Shown: piece by piece, positions 1 through 8,779 of the stretch
How positions within the stretch are numbered: the first letter of the stretch is position 1
Layout of the letters: the number at the start of each line of letters is the position of its first letter
From: Chryseobacterium sp. FP211-J200
GTDB lineage: Bacteria; Bacteroidota; Bacteroidia; Flavobacteriales; Weeksellaceae
DNA: 64,000 bases
NCBI RefSeq assembly: GCF_001643375.1
Contig: NZ_LSHB01000011.1
Location: 1-64,000, forward strand
Direction of reading: 5' to 3'
Translations under genes and position numbers: made by a program
The notes under the pieces: generated by a model
Database searches by the model: none
Told to the model about the DNA's origin: nothing
The model's input: the letters and a program-made list of their open reading frames with translations, nothing else

Positions 1-20
1 ACTCTTTTTTTTGTAGCCAT
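1..20 (-). CDS. Possible 5' end of a minus-strand gene leaving the window
   Basis: Read on the minus strand, an ATG at 20 opens the frame M-A-T-K-K-R and runs off the left edge. The lysine-rich start and the AT-rich, gene-free stretch just upstream (21-97) fit a real start codon. Six codons are not enough to name a product, and this could be chance. Confidence 0.25.
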
Positions 21-97
21 TCTATTGATTTTTTAATTAACTTTACAAAGTAACTGATTTATGCGATTGGGAAAGCTACCGAAGGTTTAGTTCAACA

Positions 98-209
98 GCA
101 GTTTGGCAAAATGGCGGGTTCAGTGCTAAATTGAACATTCGGATTTCTAATAAACATTAGTGCTAAATTGAAAGTAAGTGCTTCTAAATCCGCCACTTCG
201 CCAAGCTGC
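98..209. repeat. Dispersed-repeat-like unit with 20-bp inverted ends
   Basis: The left arm at 98-117 (core TTTGGCAAAATGGCGG) is the reverse complement of 190-209 (core CCGCCACTTCGCCAA), with three differences in 20 positions, all compatible with G-U pairing. Between the arms, the 14-mer AGTGCTAAATTGAA occurs twice, at 122-135 and 159-172. The folded RNA would be a long cruciform. From memory, units of this general look recur in Flavobacteriia genomes, but only one copy is in this window. It is not a gene; an open frame starting at GTG 178 only reads through its right arm. Confidence 0.6.
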
Positions 210-243
210 AAAACGTTATTATTCTTTTATTAAAGACAACAAA

Positions 244-897
244 ATGCTCAAAAAAACAACCCTCATACTCTTTTTCCTCCTCATCCTAACCTCCTGCACC
301 ACCCAGCAAAAAACCTGGTCAGAGAATGATTGGTACGCCTACACCAAAACAAGTAATGAGAAACAAGAACCTACAAAAATTTACGAGTTCTCGGATGGCA
401 TCATCAGAATGCACGGCGAAAATGTGGGGTATCTGATGTCTAAAAAAAGCTATTCCAACTTCGAACTGACGCTGGACTACCGTTGGAATCTGGATGAGCA
501 ATACATAGGAAAAGGCAAGAAAAACAGCGGCGTGATGTACAATATTCCGACCGACTCGCCGGATAAGGTCTGGCCAAAAGGTATCCAATTTCAGATCAAA
601 GAAAACACGACCGGAGATTTTGTCTTTTTGGATCAAGTCACTGCAAAAGTAAACGGAAAACTCGTTGAGCCCGGCGCTAGCGTGACTTCACCCAAATTCT
701 TGGAAAATGAAAAACCTTATGGCGATTGGAATGCTATCGTCATCAAATCTTTCAACGGAAAAATTACCCAATATCTGAATGGAAAATTAGTCAATGAAGC
801 TACAGAAGCTACATCCGTAGAAGGTAGAATTTCTTTGAACTACGAAGGTTCCTCCATCGATTTTAAAAATCTTAAAATCAAACAAATTTCGAAATAG
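244..897 (+). CDS. DUF1080 (3-keto-glycoside hydrolase-like) lipoprotein
   Basis: A 217-aa secreted lipoprotein. The N-terminus has two lysines, a hydrophobic stretch and a lipobox LTSC (Cys about residue 18), so it should be anchored in the envelope. The rest has the concanavalin/laminin-G-like DUF1080 signature: SNFELTLDYRW, a NSGVMYNIP segment, then GDWNAIVIKSFNG, YLNGKLV and a C-terminal SIDFKNLKIK strand. Family members bind or cleave glycosides, including 3-keto-disaccharides, in Bacteroidota; the substrate here is unknown. The frame extends upstream to a GTG at 178, but ATG 244 is preferred because it puts the signal peptide at the N-terminus. The longer version would be read out of the repeat unit. 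Confidence 0.8.
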   Translation: MLKKTTLILFFLLILTSCTTQQKTWSENDWYAYTKTSNEKQEPTKIYEFSDGIIRMHGENVGYLMSKKSYSNFELTLDYRWNLDEQYIGKGKKNSGVMYNIPTDSPDKVWPKGIQFQIKENTTGDFVFLDQVTAKVNGKLVEPGASVTSPKFLENEKPYGDWNAIVIKSFNGKITQYLNGKLVNEATEATSVEGRISLNYEGSSIDFKNLKIKQISK

Positions 898-992
898 CAA
901 AACTTTGAATTTGATTCAAGGTTCAATAAAATTTATATTTTGAAGGTATGATTTTTGTTGAAAAATGGGAGTTACAAATCAAAAAATAAACT

Positions 993-1694
993 ATGACTCT
1001 CGCAGAAATTGAAAAAGAAAACCAATTCCAATATCCTCAACTTTACAAAGAACTGGAAACAGACGGAATGCTGGATGTCGGTGATTACGGTCCCAACTGG
1101 TACAATGACATCTTCCCAACAATAAAAGACCAACCCACACTCCTACTGCACTCATATGACTTTGAGCTATTAAACCCAAAAGCGGTGGACGAAGCCATCA
1201 AAGAACTTTCTGATCCCGAAAACTATCAACAGATCAAACCTGAGTTCAAATTCATTCCGTTTGGTCAAAGCTAGGCTGGAGACCATTATTGCTTCTTGGT
1301 TTCAGAGCAAGATCAGGATGACATTCCTATTGTTCTTCTCTGGCATGACAGCAACGAAGCGAACTATCTTGCGAAAAATCTACAAGATTATATCTTCAAA
1401 GCCGTATTGACCAACATGTCTGAACAAGATACTTACAATGATGTAGATGACGATGAGTTTAAAACTAATCTCAGCAATACTTTAAAGACTCATACCAAAT
1501 ATTTAACAGAAAAGCAGAGTCAAATTTTGCAAGACATCTTCTCACGAAAGATCATTGATTATGACTTCGAATTACCAAAAGGAAGAAAGGAAACCCGAAG
1601 AGGTCTGTTATCCGATATCGAATTAAAAAAAATATTAGCCGAAATTGTCCCGTACGAAAAGATCGATCAGACATTCGAATACGCTGAAGAATAA
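993..1694 (+). pseudogene. SMI1/KNR4-like protein interrupted by an in-frame TAG
   Basis: One reading frame runs from ATG 993 to 1694, broken only by TAG at 1272-1274. The first part (93 codons) starts MTLAEIEKENQFQYP and ends KFIPFGQS. After the stop, the same frame continues AGDHYCFLVSEQDQDDIPIVLLWHDS, the expected continuation of an SMI1/KNR4 (SUKH) fold, where a 'F-G-Q-S/T-x-G-G-D-x-Y' motif is followed by a conserved hydrophobic strand. The break is therefore a single nonsense codon, not a frameshift. SUKH proteins are often immunity proteins against polymorphic toxins. Codons after the stop look undamaged, so the mutation is recent, a sequencing error, or read through. A TTG at 1296 could restart only the C-terminal half. 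Confidence 0.75.
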
Positions 1695-1710
1695 TATTGG
1701 AAAAATTAGA

Positions 1711-2151
1711 ATGAAGCGACGAAGTATTTTATTGTTCTTGGTCTGTATTGCCGTGAATCTCCTGGTTGGAAATCTGGCGCTACTGATGTTTCCTGACGTT
1801 TATATAATATACCGTATCTCTATTTCTGTGATCATCACAACTGTTTACGGTGTTGTCTTTTATAAGTTGGAAAGTAATCCGATTACAAAATGGCAACTTG
1901 CAGGAATCTCGATTCTTTTGAGTCTTTTTGGAATGTTGGTTGCCTGCATTTTCACTTCTGTGGGAATGCGTTTACCAATGGACAATATCATGACAGCGGC
2001 ATTGAAAGGCATTATTCCAATGTTTATTTTCGCTTTATTTTTTGAATCACCTTTTTGGATACCACTTGCAATCGTGAATTTTGTTTGTTTAAATTACATG
2101 AATAAACAAAACAGAATATTAAAACCTGAAAATAATGAACTGGCAAAATAA
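1711..2151 (+). CDS. Small four-helix membrane protein
   Basis: A 146-aa protein starting MKRRSILLFLVCIAVN with four probable membrane helices (about residues 5-27, 33-52, 61-84 and 95-125) and a short charged C-terminus. No family is recognised. It starts 16 nt after the SUKH frame and its last 17 nt overlap the next gene's start, so the three genes are probably co-transcribed. The upstream extension of this frame (from 1645) overlaps the SUKH gene and has no hydrophobic start, so ATG 1711 is used. Immunity-like small membrane protein is one possibility, unproven. Confidence 0.65.
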   Translation: MKRRSILLFLVCIAVNLLVGNLALLMFPDVYIIYRISISVIITTVYGVVFYKLESNPITKWQLAGISILLSLFGMLVACIFTSVGMRLPMDNIMTAALKGIIPMFIFALFFESPFWIPLAIVNFVCLNYMNKQNRILKPENNELAK

Positions 2152-3205
2152 TATCTCTCAAGTATTAGACATCAAATATCCAATCATCCAAGCACCGATG
2201 TTTGGTGTCTCCACACCAGAAATGGTCGCTGCAGCTTCAAATGCCAATTGTTTAGGTTCGCTGGCTTTAGGTGATATGAGTGGGAACGACTGTTCCAAAT
2301 TGATAAGACAAACAAAACAATTGACCGCCAAAAATTTTTCCGTCAATATCTTCGTGCATCAGATTCCGGAAGTGACAGATGAACTTAGAATTAATTACGA
2401 TAAAACGAAAAGCTTCTTACAGGAATTGTCCAAAAAAAATCATTTAGAAGTTGAGTTTCCCAATCTAGAGGATATCAAACTGAATTCATATCATGAGCAG
2501 ATTAAAGCCATCATTACTGAGGATTGTAAAATTGTAAGTTTTACTTTTGGAAACCTGGATTCAGAAAGCATTGAGAAACTGAAAAACAACGGAACTATCT
2601 TAATTGGAACTTGTACCTCTGTGAATGAAGCTGTGATCTTAGAAAATTCAGGCATCGATATCATTTGTGTTCAAGGCATCGAAGCTGGCGGACACAGGGG
2701 AAGTTTTGAAAATTACAATATTCCTCAAATTGGTGGTCTATCTCTCTTGTCTCAGGTTTATGATGCTGTAAAAATACCGATAGTCTACGCCGGCGGAATT
2801 TACAACCATCGAACATTATTGGCTACCAAAACTTTAGGCGCACAAGGTTTCCAAGTTGGAACGATGTTGATGGGTTCTCAGGAAAGCGCGCTACAAGACT
2901 TTGAGAAACAACGTTTGAATGATTCGAAGGAGGAAGACATCATTCTCACCAAAAGTTTTTCTGGTCGCTATGCGAGAGGTATCAAAAATACCTTCATCGA
3001 ATCAGTGGAAAATACAGAATTCATACTTCCTTATCCTTACCAAAACAAATTGACGAACGCCTTGAGAAAAGCTGCTAAAGCAGATAAAAACTCAGAATTT
3101 GTAAGTATCTGGACAGGACAATCTGTGAATCAATTGAGTAGAAAATCTACAGCAGAGATCTTGGAGCATTTGATTGATAAAGTGGATAAAAGCGAAATCA
3201 GTTAA
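2135..3205 (+). CDS. Nitronate monooxygenase / 2-nitropropane dioxygenase family FMN protein
   Basis: A 356-aa TIM-barrel flavoprotein. It begins with the family signature YPIIQAPMFGVSTPEMVAAASN, where the phosphate-binding barrel starts, has the conserved GIEAGGHRG motif near residue 183, the FMN-phosphate strand IPIVYAGGI, and GAQGFQVGTMLMGSQES. The GHRG histidine is the usual catalytic base. Members oxidise alkyl nitronates (such as propionate-3-nitronate) using FMN and O2; FabK-type enoyl reductases are related but usually shorter. It overlaps the upstream membrane-protein gene by 17 nt. There is no signal peptide, so it is cytoplasmic. Confidence 0.85.
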   Translation: MNWQNNISQVLDIKYPIIQAPMFGVSTPEMVAAASNANCLGSLALGDMSGNDCSKLIRQTKQLTAKNFSVNIFVHQIPEVTDELRINYDKTKSFLQELSKKNHLEVEFPNLEDIKLNSYHEQIKAIITEDCKIVSFTFGNLDSESIEKLKNNGTILIGTCTSVNEAVILENSGIDIICVQGIEAGGHRGSFENYNIPQIGGLSLLSQVYDAVKIPIVYAGGIYNHRTLLATKTLGAQGFQVGTMLMGSQESALQDFEKQRLNDSKEEDIILTKSFSGRYARGIKNTFIESVENTEFILPYPYQNKLTNALRKAAKADKNSEFVSIWTGQSVNQLSRKSTAEILEHLIDKVDKSEIS

Positions 3206-3292
3206 AATCAGCGTCTCTGATATTTTAAAATATTTAATTATCTTTAGTACGACTAGTAAATTACATTTTTTGCATCTTTAAATAAAGTACTT

Positions 3293-3640
3293 ATGAAGAA
3301 AAAGACCTGGATCATTTTAACACTTTCGATTATTCTGGCGCTCGGGATCTTTTGGCTGATCAATCCCAAAATCTCAAAAGAAATAACAGCACTGGATTGC
3401 GAAGCAACTTATCAGATGTCACTTTTCGGGCGCGAGTATGAGGGTTTTAATTATCACAACGGAAAGATGGACCTTTCAAAATGTTTGTGTGAAAAATACT
3501 CGGTTTCTAAAGACGAAAAATACCAATTGGAAATAAAAAAGATCATAAAAGAATTTGAATATGACAAAACTGATGAATTGAACATTGATGAGATCTGTAA
3601 GAACAGCGAGACCTACTTTGCCTATTGGTATTACGAATAA
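3293..3640 (+). CDS. Small membrane-anchored protein of unknown function
   Basis: A 115-aa protein with one N-terminal membrane helix (WIILTLSIILALGIFWLI) followed by an outside domain with four cysteines (DCEATYQ, KCLCEK, EICKN), which could form disulphides. No family recognised. It stands alone between the nitronate monooxygenase and a lipoprotein gene on the same strand. A TTTTTTGC block at about 3265 resembles a promoter -7 element but does not match the consensus exactly. Confidence 0.6.
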   Translation: MKKKTWIILTLSIILALGIFWLINPKISKEITALDCEATYQMSLFGREYEGFNYHNGKMDLSKCLCEKYSVSKDEKYQLEIKKIIKEFEYDKTDELNIDEICKNSETYFAYWYYE

Positions 3641-3697
3641 AAATTGACACATCATTTTTAATAATACTAAGTCAGAATCCAGAAAAAAAACAATACG

Positions 3698-4690
3698 ATG
3701 ATGAAATTAAATATAATCCTTTGCCTACAATTTATATTGCTATTTACGGCAAGTTGTAATGGGCAAAGCACTGATAAATCAGAAAAAGACATTTATAATA
3801 TTGGAAACGAGATCGAACATTTCAAGAAAGAACCACATTACGGTGCCAGTATTACAACAAATAATTGCTCCTTTGAAATTTTAATTAATGACCATCCCGT
3901 TATCAAATACAAAGACAATTCCGGAGGTGGCCTGTCAGGTTCGTATTTCCCTCTCAATTGGGACATTACACAAAAAGGGCCGCAAAAAATTACCATTCGT
4001 TTGTCACCTGGATTCAATCAGAATACCAAATCCATGCATCCAACATTGATGAAAAACTCTGGTGTTCAAATAAATATAGTAAAATCTCTCATTGATAAAG
4101 ATAATAGTTGGGGTGATGAGGAAGAAGTGAAAAATTACATTACGCCTCAGAAAATGGTTGAAGGTAAAGAAGTTTCTACCTTTGATGGGAAAAATTATTT
4201 TGAAGACAGTTTTACTTTTGAAGCCAATGTTCCTTATAAAATCAACACTTTAGAAAATGCCGAAGTACTTTTTACGACCGATAAAGACAAGCTAAAAGCC
4301 TTAGAAAAAGAAGTGGTTACAAAATATAATGAAGTGAGAGACATCTATATGAAGGGAACAAAGGATGATCTTGCCAACATTCATTATGACAAAGAAAAAA
4401 GACTTGCACAGCAAATGTATCTTTCTTCTGAAGAAATCAAAAATAGTTGGGACAATGATTATCAATTCAGAACCAATCCAGATTTAGAATTTTTTGATCT
4501 GAAGCCCATAGAAAAATACAAAATAACCTTTTACAACAAGGGAAAATTGGTTTCTCTGGAAAAATTAAATAATGAAAAATCAGCACTTTGGGGCGGATTC
4601 AAGAAAAAAGGTAACGATATCGGAACTACAACCTACATTCAACTTTATCTGTATCGCCCTAAAGCTGGGAATGGACTCAAACTATACTAA
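3698..4690 (+). CDS. Orphan lipoprotein, about 330 aa
   Basis: A secreted lipoprotein: MMKLNIILCLQFILLFTASCNGQ has a clear lipobox (TASC, Cys about residue 20). Two adjacent ATGs (3698 and 3701) are equally possible starts. The mature part has a Gly-rich segment GGGLSGSYFPLNW near residue 70, a central beta-rich region and a charged helical C-terminal third. No family recognised. It lies in the run of same-strand orphan genes between 1 and 9.3 kb and precedes another lipoprotein by 50 nt. Confidence 0.65.
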   Translation: MMKLNIILCLQFILLFTASCNGQSTDKSEKDIYNIGNEIEHFKKEPHYGASITTNNCSFEILINDHPVIKYKDNSGGGLSGSYFPLNWDITQKGPQKITIRLSPGFNQNTKSMHPTLMKNSGVQINIVKSLIDKDNSWGDEEEVKNYITPQKMVEGKEVSTFDGKNYFEDSFTFEANVPYKINTLENAEVLFTTDKDKLKALEKEVVTKYNEVRDIYMKGTKDDLANIHYDKEKRLAQQMYLSSEEIKNSWDNDYQFRTNPDLEFFDLKPIEKYKITFYNKGKLVSLEKLNNEKSALWGGFKKKGNDIGTTTYIQLYLYRPKAGNGLKLY

Positions 4691-4740
4691 GGTGCGATTT
4701 GATTTCCGATCAAGTTAAACTCCAAATCAAAACTAATAAC

Positions 4741-5490
4741 ATGAAAAAACAAATCAACCTTTACCTCGTCCTTTCACTGATCATTTGCATCATGCTACAA
4801 TCCTGCAAAAAAGATGAAAAGCAAACCGAAAAGATAGAAGCTGACACGCTGAAACCAGTTCCATCGGACACAGCCAGCGCCGGAGAATATACCGAAATGA
4901 ATGATGAGCCAGACGAAAATGTAGAATATCCAGAAAAAGGAAAGACAGCAAAAGACTTCGCGCCATATCCTTACGAGATCCAATACGAGGCCAACGGTGA
5001 CCTGAATAGTGATGGCCTATCTGATGCAGTAATCGTCCTCACATTTGTAACAGATAACAAAGTCGCCCGTCCAATGCTTGTGCTTCTGCGTCAGAAAGAT
5101 AATACATTTCGTCTGGATAAGATCTCCAAAATCACTTTTCCTATCGAATATAATGAACATGATTTTAAATTTTTCGATACAGAAGATATAGACATTACAA
5201 AAGGGAAACTCAACATCAATTTGTACAGCATTGGGCCGAGTGGCAATATTTTCGCAGGCTTCAAATACATGGGCAATGACCTTGTACTTACAGATATTGA
5301 GGGCAACTTTAGAGGTGCAGGCGGTAGTACAACGATCAATTATGATTATTCCAAAGGAGAAATAACAACATCTGAAACCAATACGATGGAAGAAGATATG
5401 CCAACAGAAACCAAAACGGAAAAAACAAAAAAAACCAAACACCTTTTCGAAAACACTTCGATTGTTGATTTTTTTAACGATGCTGAATGA
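4741..5490 (+). CDS. Lipoprotein with FG-GAP/VCBS-like calcium motif
   Basis: A 249-aa lipoprotein with signal peptide MKKQINLYLVLSLIICIMLQSC and an acidic, Glu/Asp-rich linker after the lipid cysteine. Near residue 85 it has NGDLNSDGLSDAVIVL, an FG-GAP/VCBS-type Ca-binding loop followed by a hydrophobic strand; the gene at 8780 has the same motif, so the two may be distant paralogues. The C-terminus is Lys/Thr/Glu-rich (EDMPTETKTEKTKKTK). The frame extends upstream to 4699, but ATG 4741 places the signal peptide correctly. Function unknown; surface display is inferred. Confidence 0.65.
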   Translation: MKKQINLYLVLSLIICIMLQSCKKDEKQTEKIEADTLKPVPSDTASAGEYTEMNDEPDENVEYPEKGKTAKDFAPYPYEIQYEANGDLNSDGLSDAVIVLTFVTDNKVARPMLVLLRQKDNTFRLDKISKITFPIEYNEHDFKFFDTEDIDITKGKLNINLYSIGPSGNIFAGFKYMGNDLVLTDIEGNFRGAGGSTTINYDYSKGEITTSETNTMEEDMPTETKTEKTKKTKHLFENTSIVDFFNDAE

Positions 5491-5528
5491 TAATTAAAAA
5501 TTGATAAAATCTAAATCTTGAAATCAAA

Positions 5529-6128
5529 ATGAAAAAACTCAATATCATTGCAGACGGTTCCATCATAGCCTTAGCTAATACAGAAAAATACAACCATGCC
5601 TTGGATCACAAGGAAACTTGGTCGTGGAAAGAGTTGAACCATTTTCTTTTGGAAACGAATAAGGACAATTTGATCGTTTTCAATACCGCTTGGGATGATG
5701 AGTGGACAATCGGATTCTTAATTAATGAACAAACTAATGAAAATCATTTTCGGAAGTTTGAAAGCAGTATTGAAGTGACGGACGGAAAACTGTTTCTCGT
5801 CAATTGGACAGACCTTACTTCTACCTTACAATTTAAAGATACAGAATTGCCTGATGATTTGAACAAAGATCTGAAAGTTGACTTGGAAAATGGATTTTAT
5901 AAGGTGATTGTCAAACAACTTTTCGATCATGAAGATGAAGATCATGACCCCGAGAATAAGATCAGTTACATCATAGAGCTATTCCCAAAAAATGAAGATC
6001 CGAATATGATCGCAGACCACATTTTTTGGACAGAGGATTTTCCTAATGACGACAGCAGTTTTATTTCAAATGAGGACATGGGGGATTTTGATGACTTTAT
6101 GAATCAAATCTCTTCCAACAAGGATTAA
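5529..6128 (+). CDS. Acidic cytoplasmic orphan protein
   Basis: A 199-aa protein with no signal peptide or membrane helix and a very acidic C-terminal half (FDHEDEDHDPENK, FPNDDSSFISNEDMGDFDD). No family recognised. The size, acidity, solo-domain nature and nearby SUKH gene are what one sees for immunity proteins, but that is inference only. It is followed 7 nt later by a membrane protein gene and is probably co-transcribed with it. Confidence 0.55.
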   Translation: MKKLNIIADGSIIALANTEKYNHALDHKETWSWKELNHFLLETNKDNLIVFNTAWDDEWTIGFLINEQTNENHFRKFESSIEVTDGKLFLVNWTDLTSTLQFKDTELPDDLNKDLKVDLENGFYKVIVKQLFDHEDEDHDPENKISYIIELFPKNEDPNMIADHIFWTEDFPNDDSSFISNEDMGDFDDFMNQISSNKD

Positions 6129-6135
6129 ATAAAAT

Positions 6136-6945
6136 ATGGAATCTAAAAAACTAAGCATAACCATCAAGAATTTTGGAAAAAAGAACGAGCTGATGCAGTT
6201 GGTTTTCACGGGTTTGTTTTTGATATTGGCATTGCTGGGAATCATTTACAATTGGAGAAATGGGATTGCACTGCTGTTGATTTTTCTATTGATATTTCTG
6301 AACCAAAAATTCCAGCCTAGGTTTTCATTTCTGATCATCGTTTACATTTTATCGATGGTCCTGATCTCATTGATCCCTGAAATAGAACTGGTGGAAGTCA
6401 TTGCTACTTCCCTATTTTTGTCGCCTTTATTTTTTTATGACTCGATCTATCAAAGTTTTAAATACTTAAGGAAAGATGATACTTTCGAGGTTTTTTCTTT
6501 GGACTTCAAAACCTTAAAATGTCTCCACACAGAAGACAATGATTACAAATCTTATGCGCTGAATCCAAAACAATTCGTGAAAACGTTTCGTTTAAGTGAG
6601 ATCAATTCATTTGTTTTCAAGAATAATAATCTCTCGGTCCTTACCAAAAACGGGATCATCAGACCAAGAGAATTAAATCCTCAAAACCTTAATGATATCA
6701 ATGTATTTTTAAAAGAAAACTTCCCCGATAAACTAAACATGGAAACTGAATATCAGAAAGCTTTGAAGGCAGAAAATTTGGTTTATCTTTCAAAACTTCT
6801 ACTGATAATTCCGATCATCATTGTTTCTTTGGTCATCTATTTTTTCGGTGACAATGGCAGAGATCATCTGGTTACCTACAGCTCTATTCTGATTTTGATT
6901 ATTTTTTATATCTTTCTAATTATCAGGATAAAGATCAAAAAATAG
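6136..6945 (+). CDS. Membrane protein with a central soluble domain
   Basis: A 269-aa protein with about four N-terminal membrane helices in residues 18-105, a ~110-residue soluble middle part and two C-terminal helices (about 218-237 and 246-266). The middle part (for example TFRLSEINSFVFKNNNLSVLTKNG) looks like a small beta-rich PH-type domain, an inference from strand pattern only. It starts 7 nt after the preceding gene, suggesting one transcript. Function unknown. Confidence 0.6.
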   Translation: MESKKLSITIKNFGKKNELMQLVFTGLFLILALLGIIYNWRNGIALLLIFLLIFLNQKFQPRFSFLIIVYILSMVLISLIPEIELVEVIATSLFLSPLFFYDSIYQSFKYLRKDDTFEVFSLDFKTLKCLHTEDNDYKSYALNPKQFVKTFRLSEINSFVFKNNNLSVLTKNGIIRPRELNPQNLNDINVFLKENFPDKLNMETEYQKALKAENLVYLSKLLLIIPIIIVSLVIYFFGDNGRDHLVTYSSILILIIFYIFLIIRIKIKK

Positions 6946-7005
6946 ATCAACTGTACGATTCCTTTTATTAATTTTAAATGATTTTAATTGCCCAAAACTT
7001 AGCTT

Positions 7006-7767
7006 ATGAAATCGAAATTAATCCTAATGTCACTTTTCGAATTCTCTGTTTGCTTTGGTCAAGAGGAAATTTCGAATACGCCAATCGGAATCGGACTTCT
7101 GCAAACCAACACAGAATTTCCCATTCCGCTTTACAAAAATGACAATGATACAGTCGCGACTCACATTTTAAAGTTCAAAGTCGAAAAGTCCGGCATTACC
7201 AAATTCATTACAAATCTAAAGCTGGAACCTTACACAATCTACGAAGGTGACTCTTACAAGTCTGGCGAAAAAAATCGAAGTATGGGCTTGGTGAGATTTC
7301 CGCCAGCTCTGAAATTTCGTGTGGTAGATTCTACTAAAACGAGTTTCAAAGTCGTTACCAATGAAAATTTGAACGAATCTTTTTACATTAAACGTGATTC
7401 GAAAAATGCTTACTACACTACAGAGCGACAATTTTTTGACAACAACTGCATCGGCTGTCCCGATTCCAATTACAACCCAAATTGGAATATTTTTGAAACA
7501 TGGGAAAGATATCTGAAAAGATCAGAATTCATTATTAAAAAAAATCTGACGATCTACGACAAGCCAAACGGAATTTTGATCTTTGAAAGCAAGGACAATC
7601 AATTCTTACCTTTTACGGTAACCGAAGTTGATGGTGATTGGATCAAATTAAAAAAAGGTTTTGGTAGAGAATTTAACTTCGACAAATCCAAAAATTACGA
7701 CGGCTGGACAAGATGGAAAGAAGGTGACAAGACCTTAATTGAGATCACTGAACATACTTATGAGTAG
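7006..7767 (+). CDS. Secreted protein with SH3-like C-terminal domain
   Basis: A 253-aa protein with signal peptide MKSKLILMSLFEFSVCFGQ and no lipobox, so periplasmic or surface. The C-terminal ~80 residues, NLTIYDKPNGILIFES followed by FTVTEVDGDWIKLKKGFG, have the spacing of a bacterial SH3 domain. Residues about 147-150 carry a CIGC pair. No enzyme signature is seen. It is followed directly by a headless gene remnant (7781-7969). Confidence 0.6.
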   Translation: MKSKLILMSLFEFSVCFGQEEISNTPIGIGLLQTNTEFPIPLYKNDNDTVATHILKFKVEKSGITKFITNLKLEPYTIYEGDSYKSGEKNRSMGLVRFPPALKFRVVDSTKTSFKVVTNENLNESFYIKRDSKNAYYTTERQFFDNNCIGCPDSNYNPNWNIFETWERYLKRSEFIIKKNLTIYDKPNGILIFESKDNQFLPFTVTEVDGDWIKLKKGFGREFNFDKSKNYDGWTRWKEGDKTLIEITEHTYE

Positions 7768-7780
7768 AACATCACATTAA

Positions 7781-7969
7781 TTCCCGCTACTCGCCTATCA
7801 TTGGCTGGATGGAAAACTGAGTCAGCATCTCATTATTCATCAATCTGTAGATCAAAATTATTCTGAATTGAAAGGCTTTATTAATTTCATCTTCAAAATG
7901 CCTAATGATATGAAAAAGGAAGGCAAAATACCTGTTCAAATCTGCATCAATGACAAAGCTCCTGAGTAA
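7781..7969 (+). pseudogene. Headless C-terminal gene remnant
   Basis: An open frame without any usable start codon, preceded by an in-frame TAA at 7778-7780, encodes a 62-residue tail beginning FPLLAYHWLDGKLSQHL and ending VQICINDKAPE before TAA at 7967-7969. The residue pattern is protein-like (alternating helix, LKGFINFIFKMPNDMKKEG), so this is probably the 3' end of a deleted gene. The family is not recognised. It fills what would otherwise be a 229-bp gap between two secreted-protein genes. Confidence 0.5.
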
Positions 7970-7996
7970 AAACTTAAATCCAAAAAATAATAACCT

Positions 7997-8728
7997 ATGA
8001 AAAACAATCTTCTACTTCTAATGGCAGCAAGCACATTACTATTCACAAGTTGCGACGGTCAGGTGAAACCAATTGGTGAAGGAACTTTGGATCTGGAAAA
8101 ATTCAGTTTTAATACAAAACGAACAGATCTCCTTCCCGAAAAATACAAAAGCAAAGATTATCAAGATACTTATGAAATAGAAATTAATGGCGAAAAAGAA
8201 AATTCAATTATGTTTCAGAGAGACAGTACATTTTCTAACCAATTTACGCCGGAACGAAAAGCAATTGGTCTAGAATACAGACAAAGAAACTGGGGAATGG
8301 ATGATCAACTGGCCGTTTTTCAAGGTCAATATTTCCAAAAGATCAATATCGCCAGTACTTTGGATGGCAAGATAAAGGCGCTCGGCTGTCTGGCAGATGA
8401 ACTCACGAAAAGCCAAGCCGAAAATCTCCTGAAAAAGCTGACTTCAAAATATGGGGCTTCCAAAACAATGAAAAGCAGCTGGAACAACAAACTCACCATC
8501 CACGAATGGAAAGAAAAAGACAGGATCATCCGCTACGTCACTTCCTTTACCAATGAAAATAATACGATGAAGATCGTAGTTGATAAAACCCAGGGCACGA
8601 TTTCCGAAGGGGAAAAAGAACCGCACTATCTGGGCTACCTTTTTATCATTGATCCTGCTTTGAAGTCTGAAGTCTTTGGAAAAATGAACACCGGCGATTT
8701 TGTTTATATCAATAATGAATCGGAGTAA
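7997..8728 (+). CDS. Orphan lipoprotein, 243 aa
   Basis: The signal peptide MKNNLLLLMAASTLLFTSCDGQ has a lipobox FTSC (Cys about residue 19) followed by DGQ. The mature part is beta-rich with an amphipathic helix TKSQAENLLKKLTSKYG near residue 140. Family not recognised. Same-strand neighbours are a remnant 27 nt upstream and another lipoprotein 51 nt downstream. Confidence 0.6.
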   Translation: MKNNLLLLMAASTLLFTSCDGQVKPIGEGTLDLEKFSFNTKRTDLLPEKYKSKDYQDTYEIEINGEKENSIMFQRDSTFSNQFTPERKAIGLEYRQRNWGMDDQLAVFQGQYFQKINIASTLDGKIKALGCLADELTKSQAENLLKKLTSKYGASKTMKSSWNNKLTIHEWKEKDRIIRYVTSFTNENNTMKIVVDKTQGTISEGEKEPHYLGYLFIIDPALKSEVFGKMNTGDFVYINNESE

Positions 8729-8779
8729 AAATAGAATCTGACCTGATGATATAAGGACATTAATAAATCCTACTACCAC

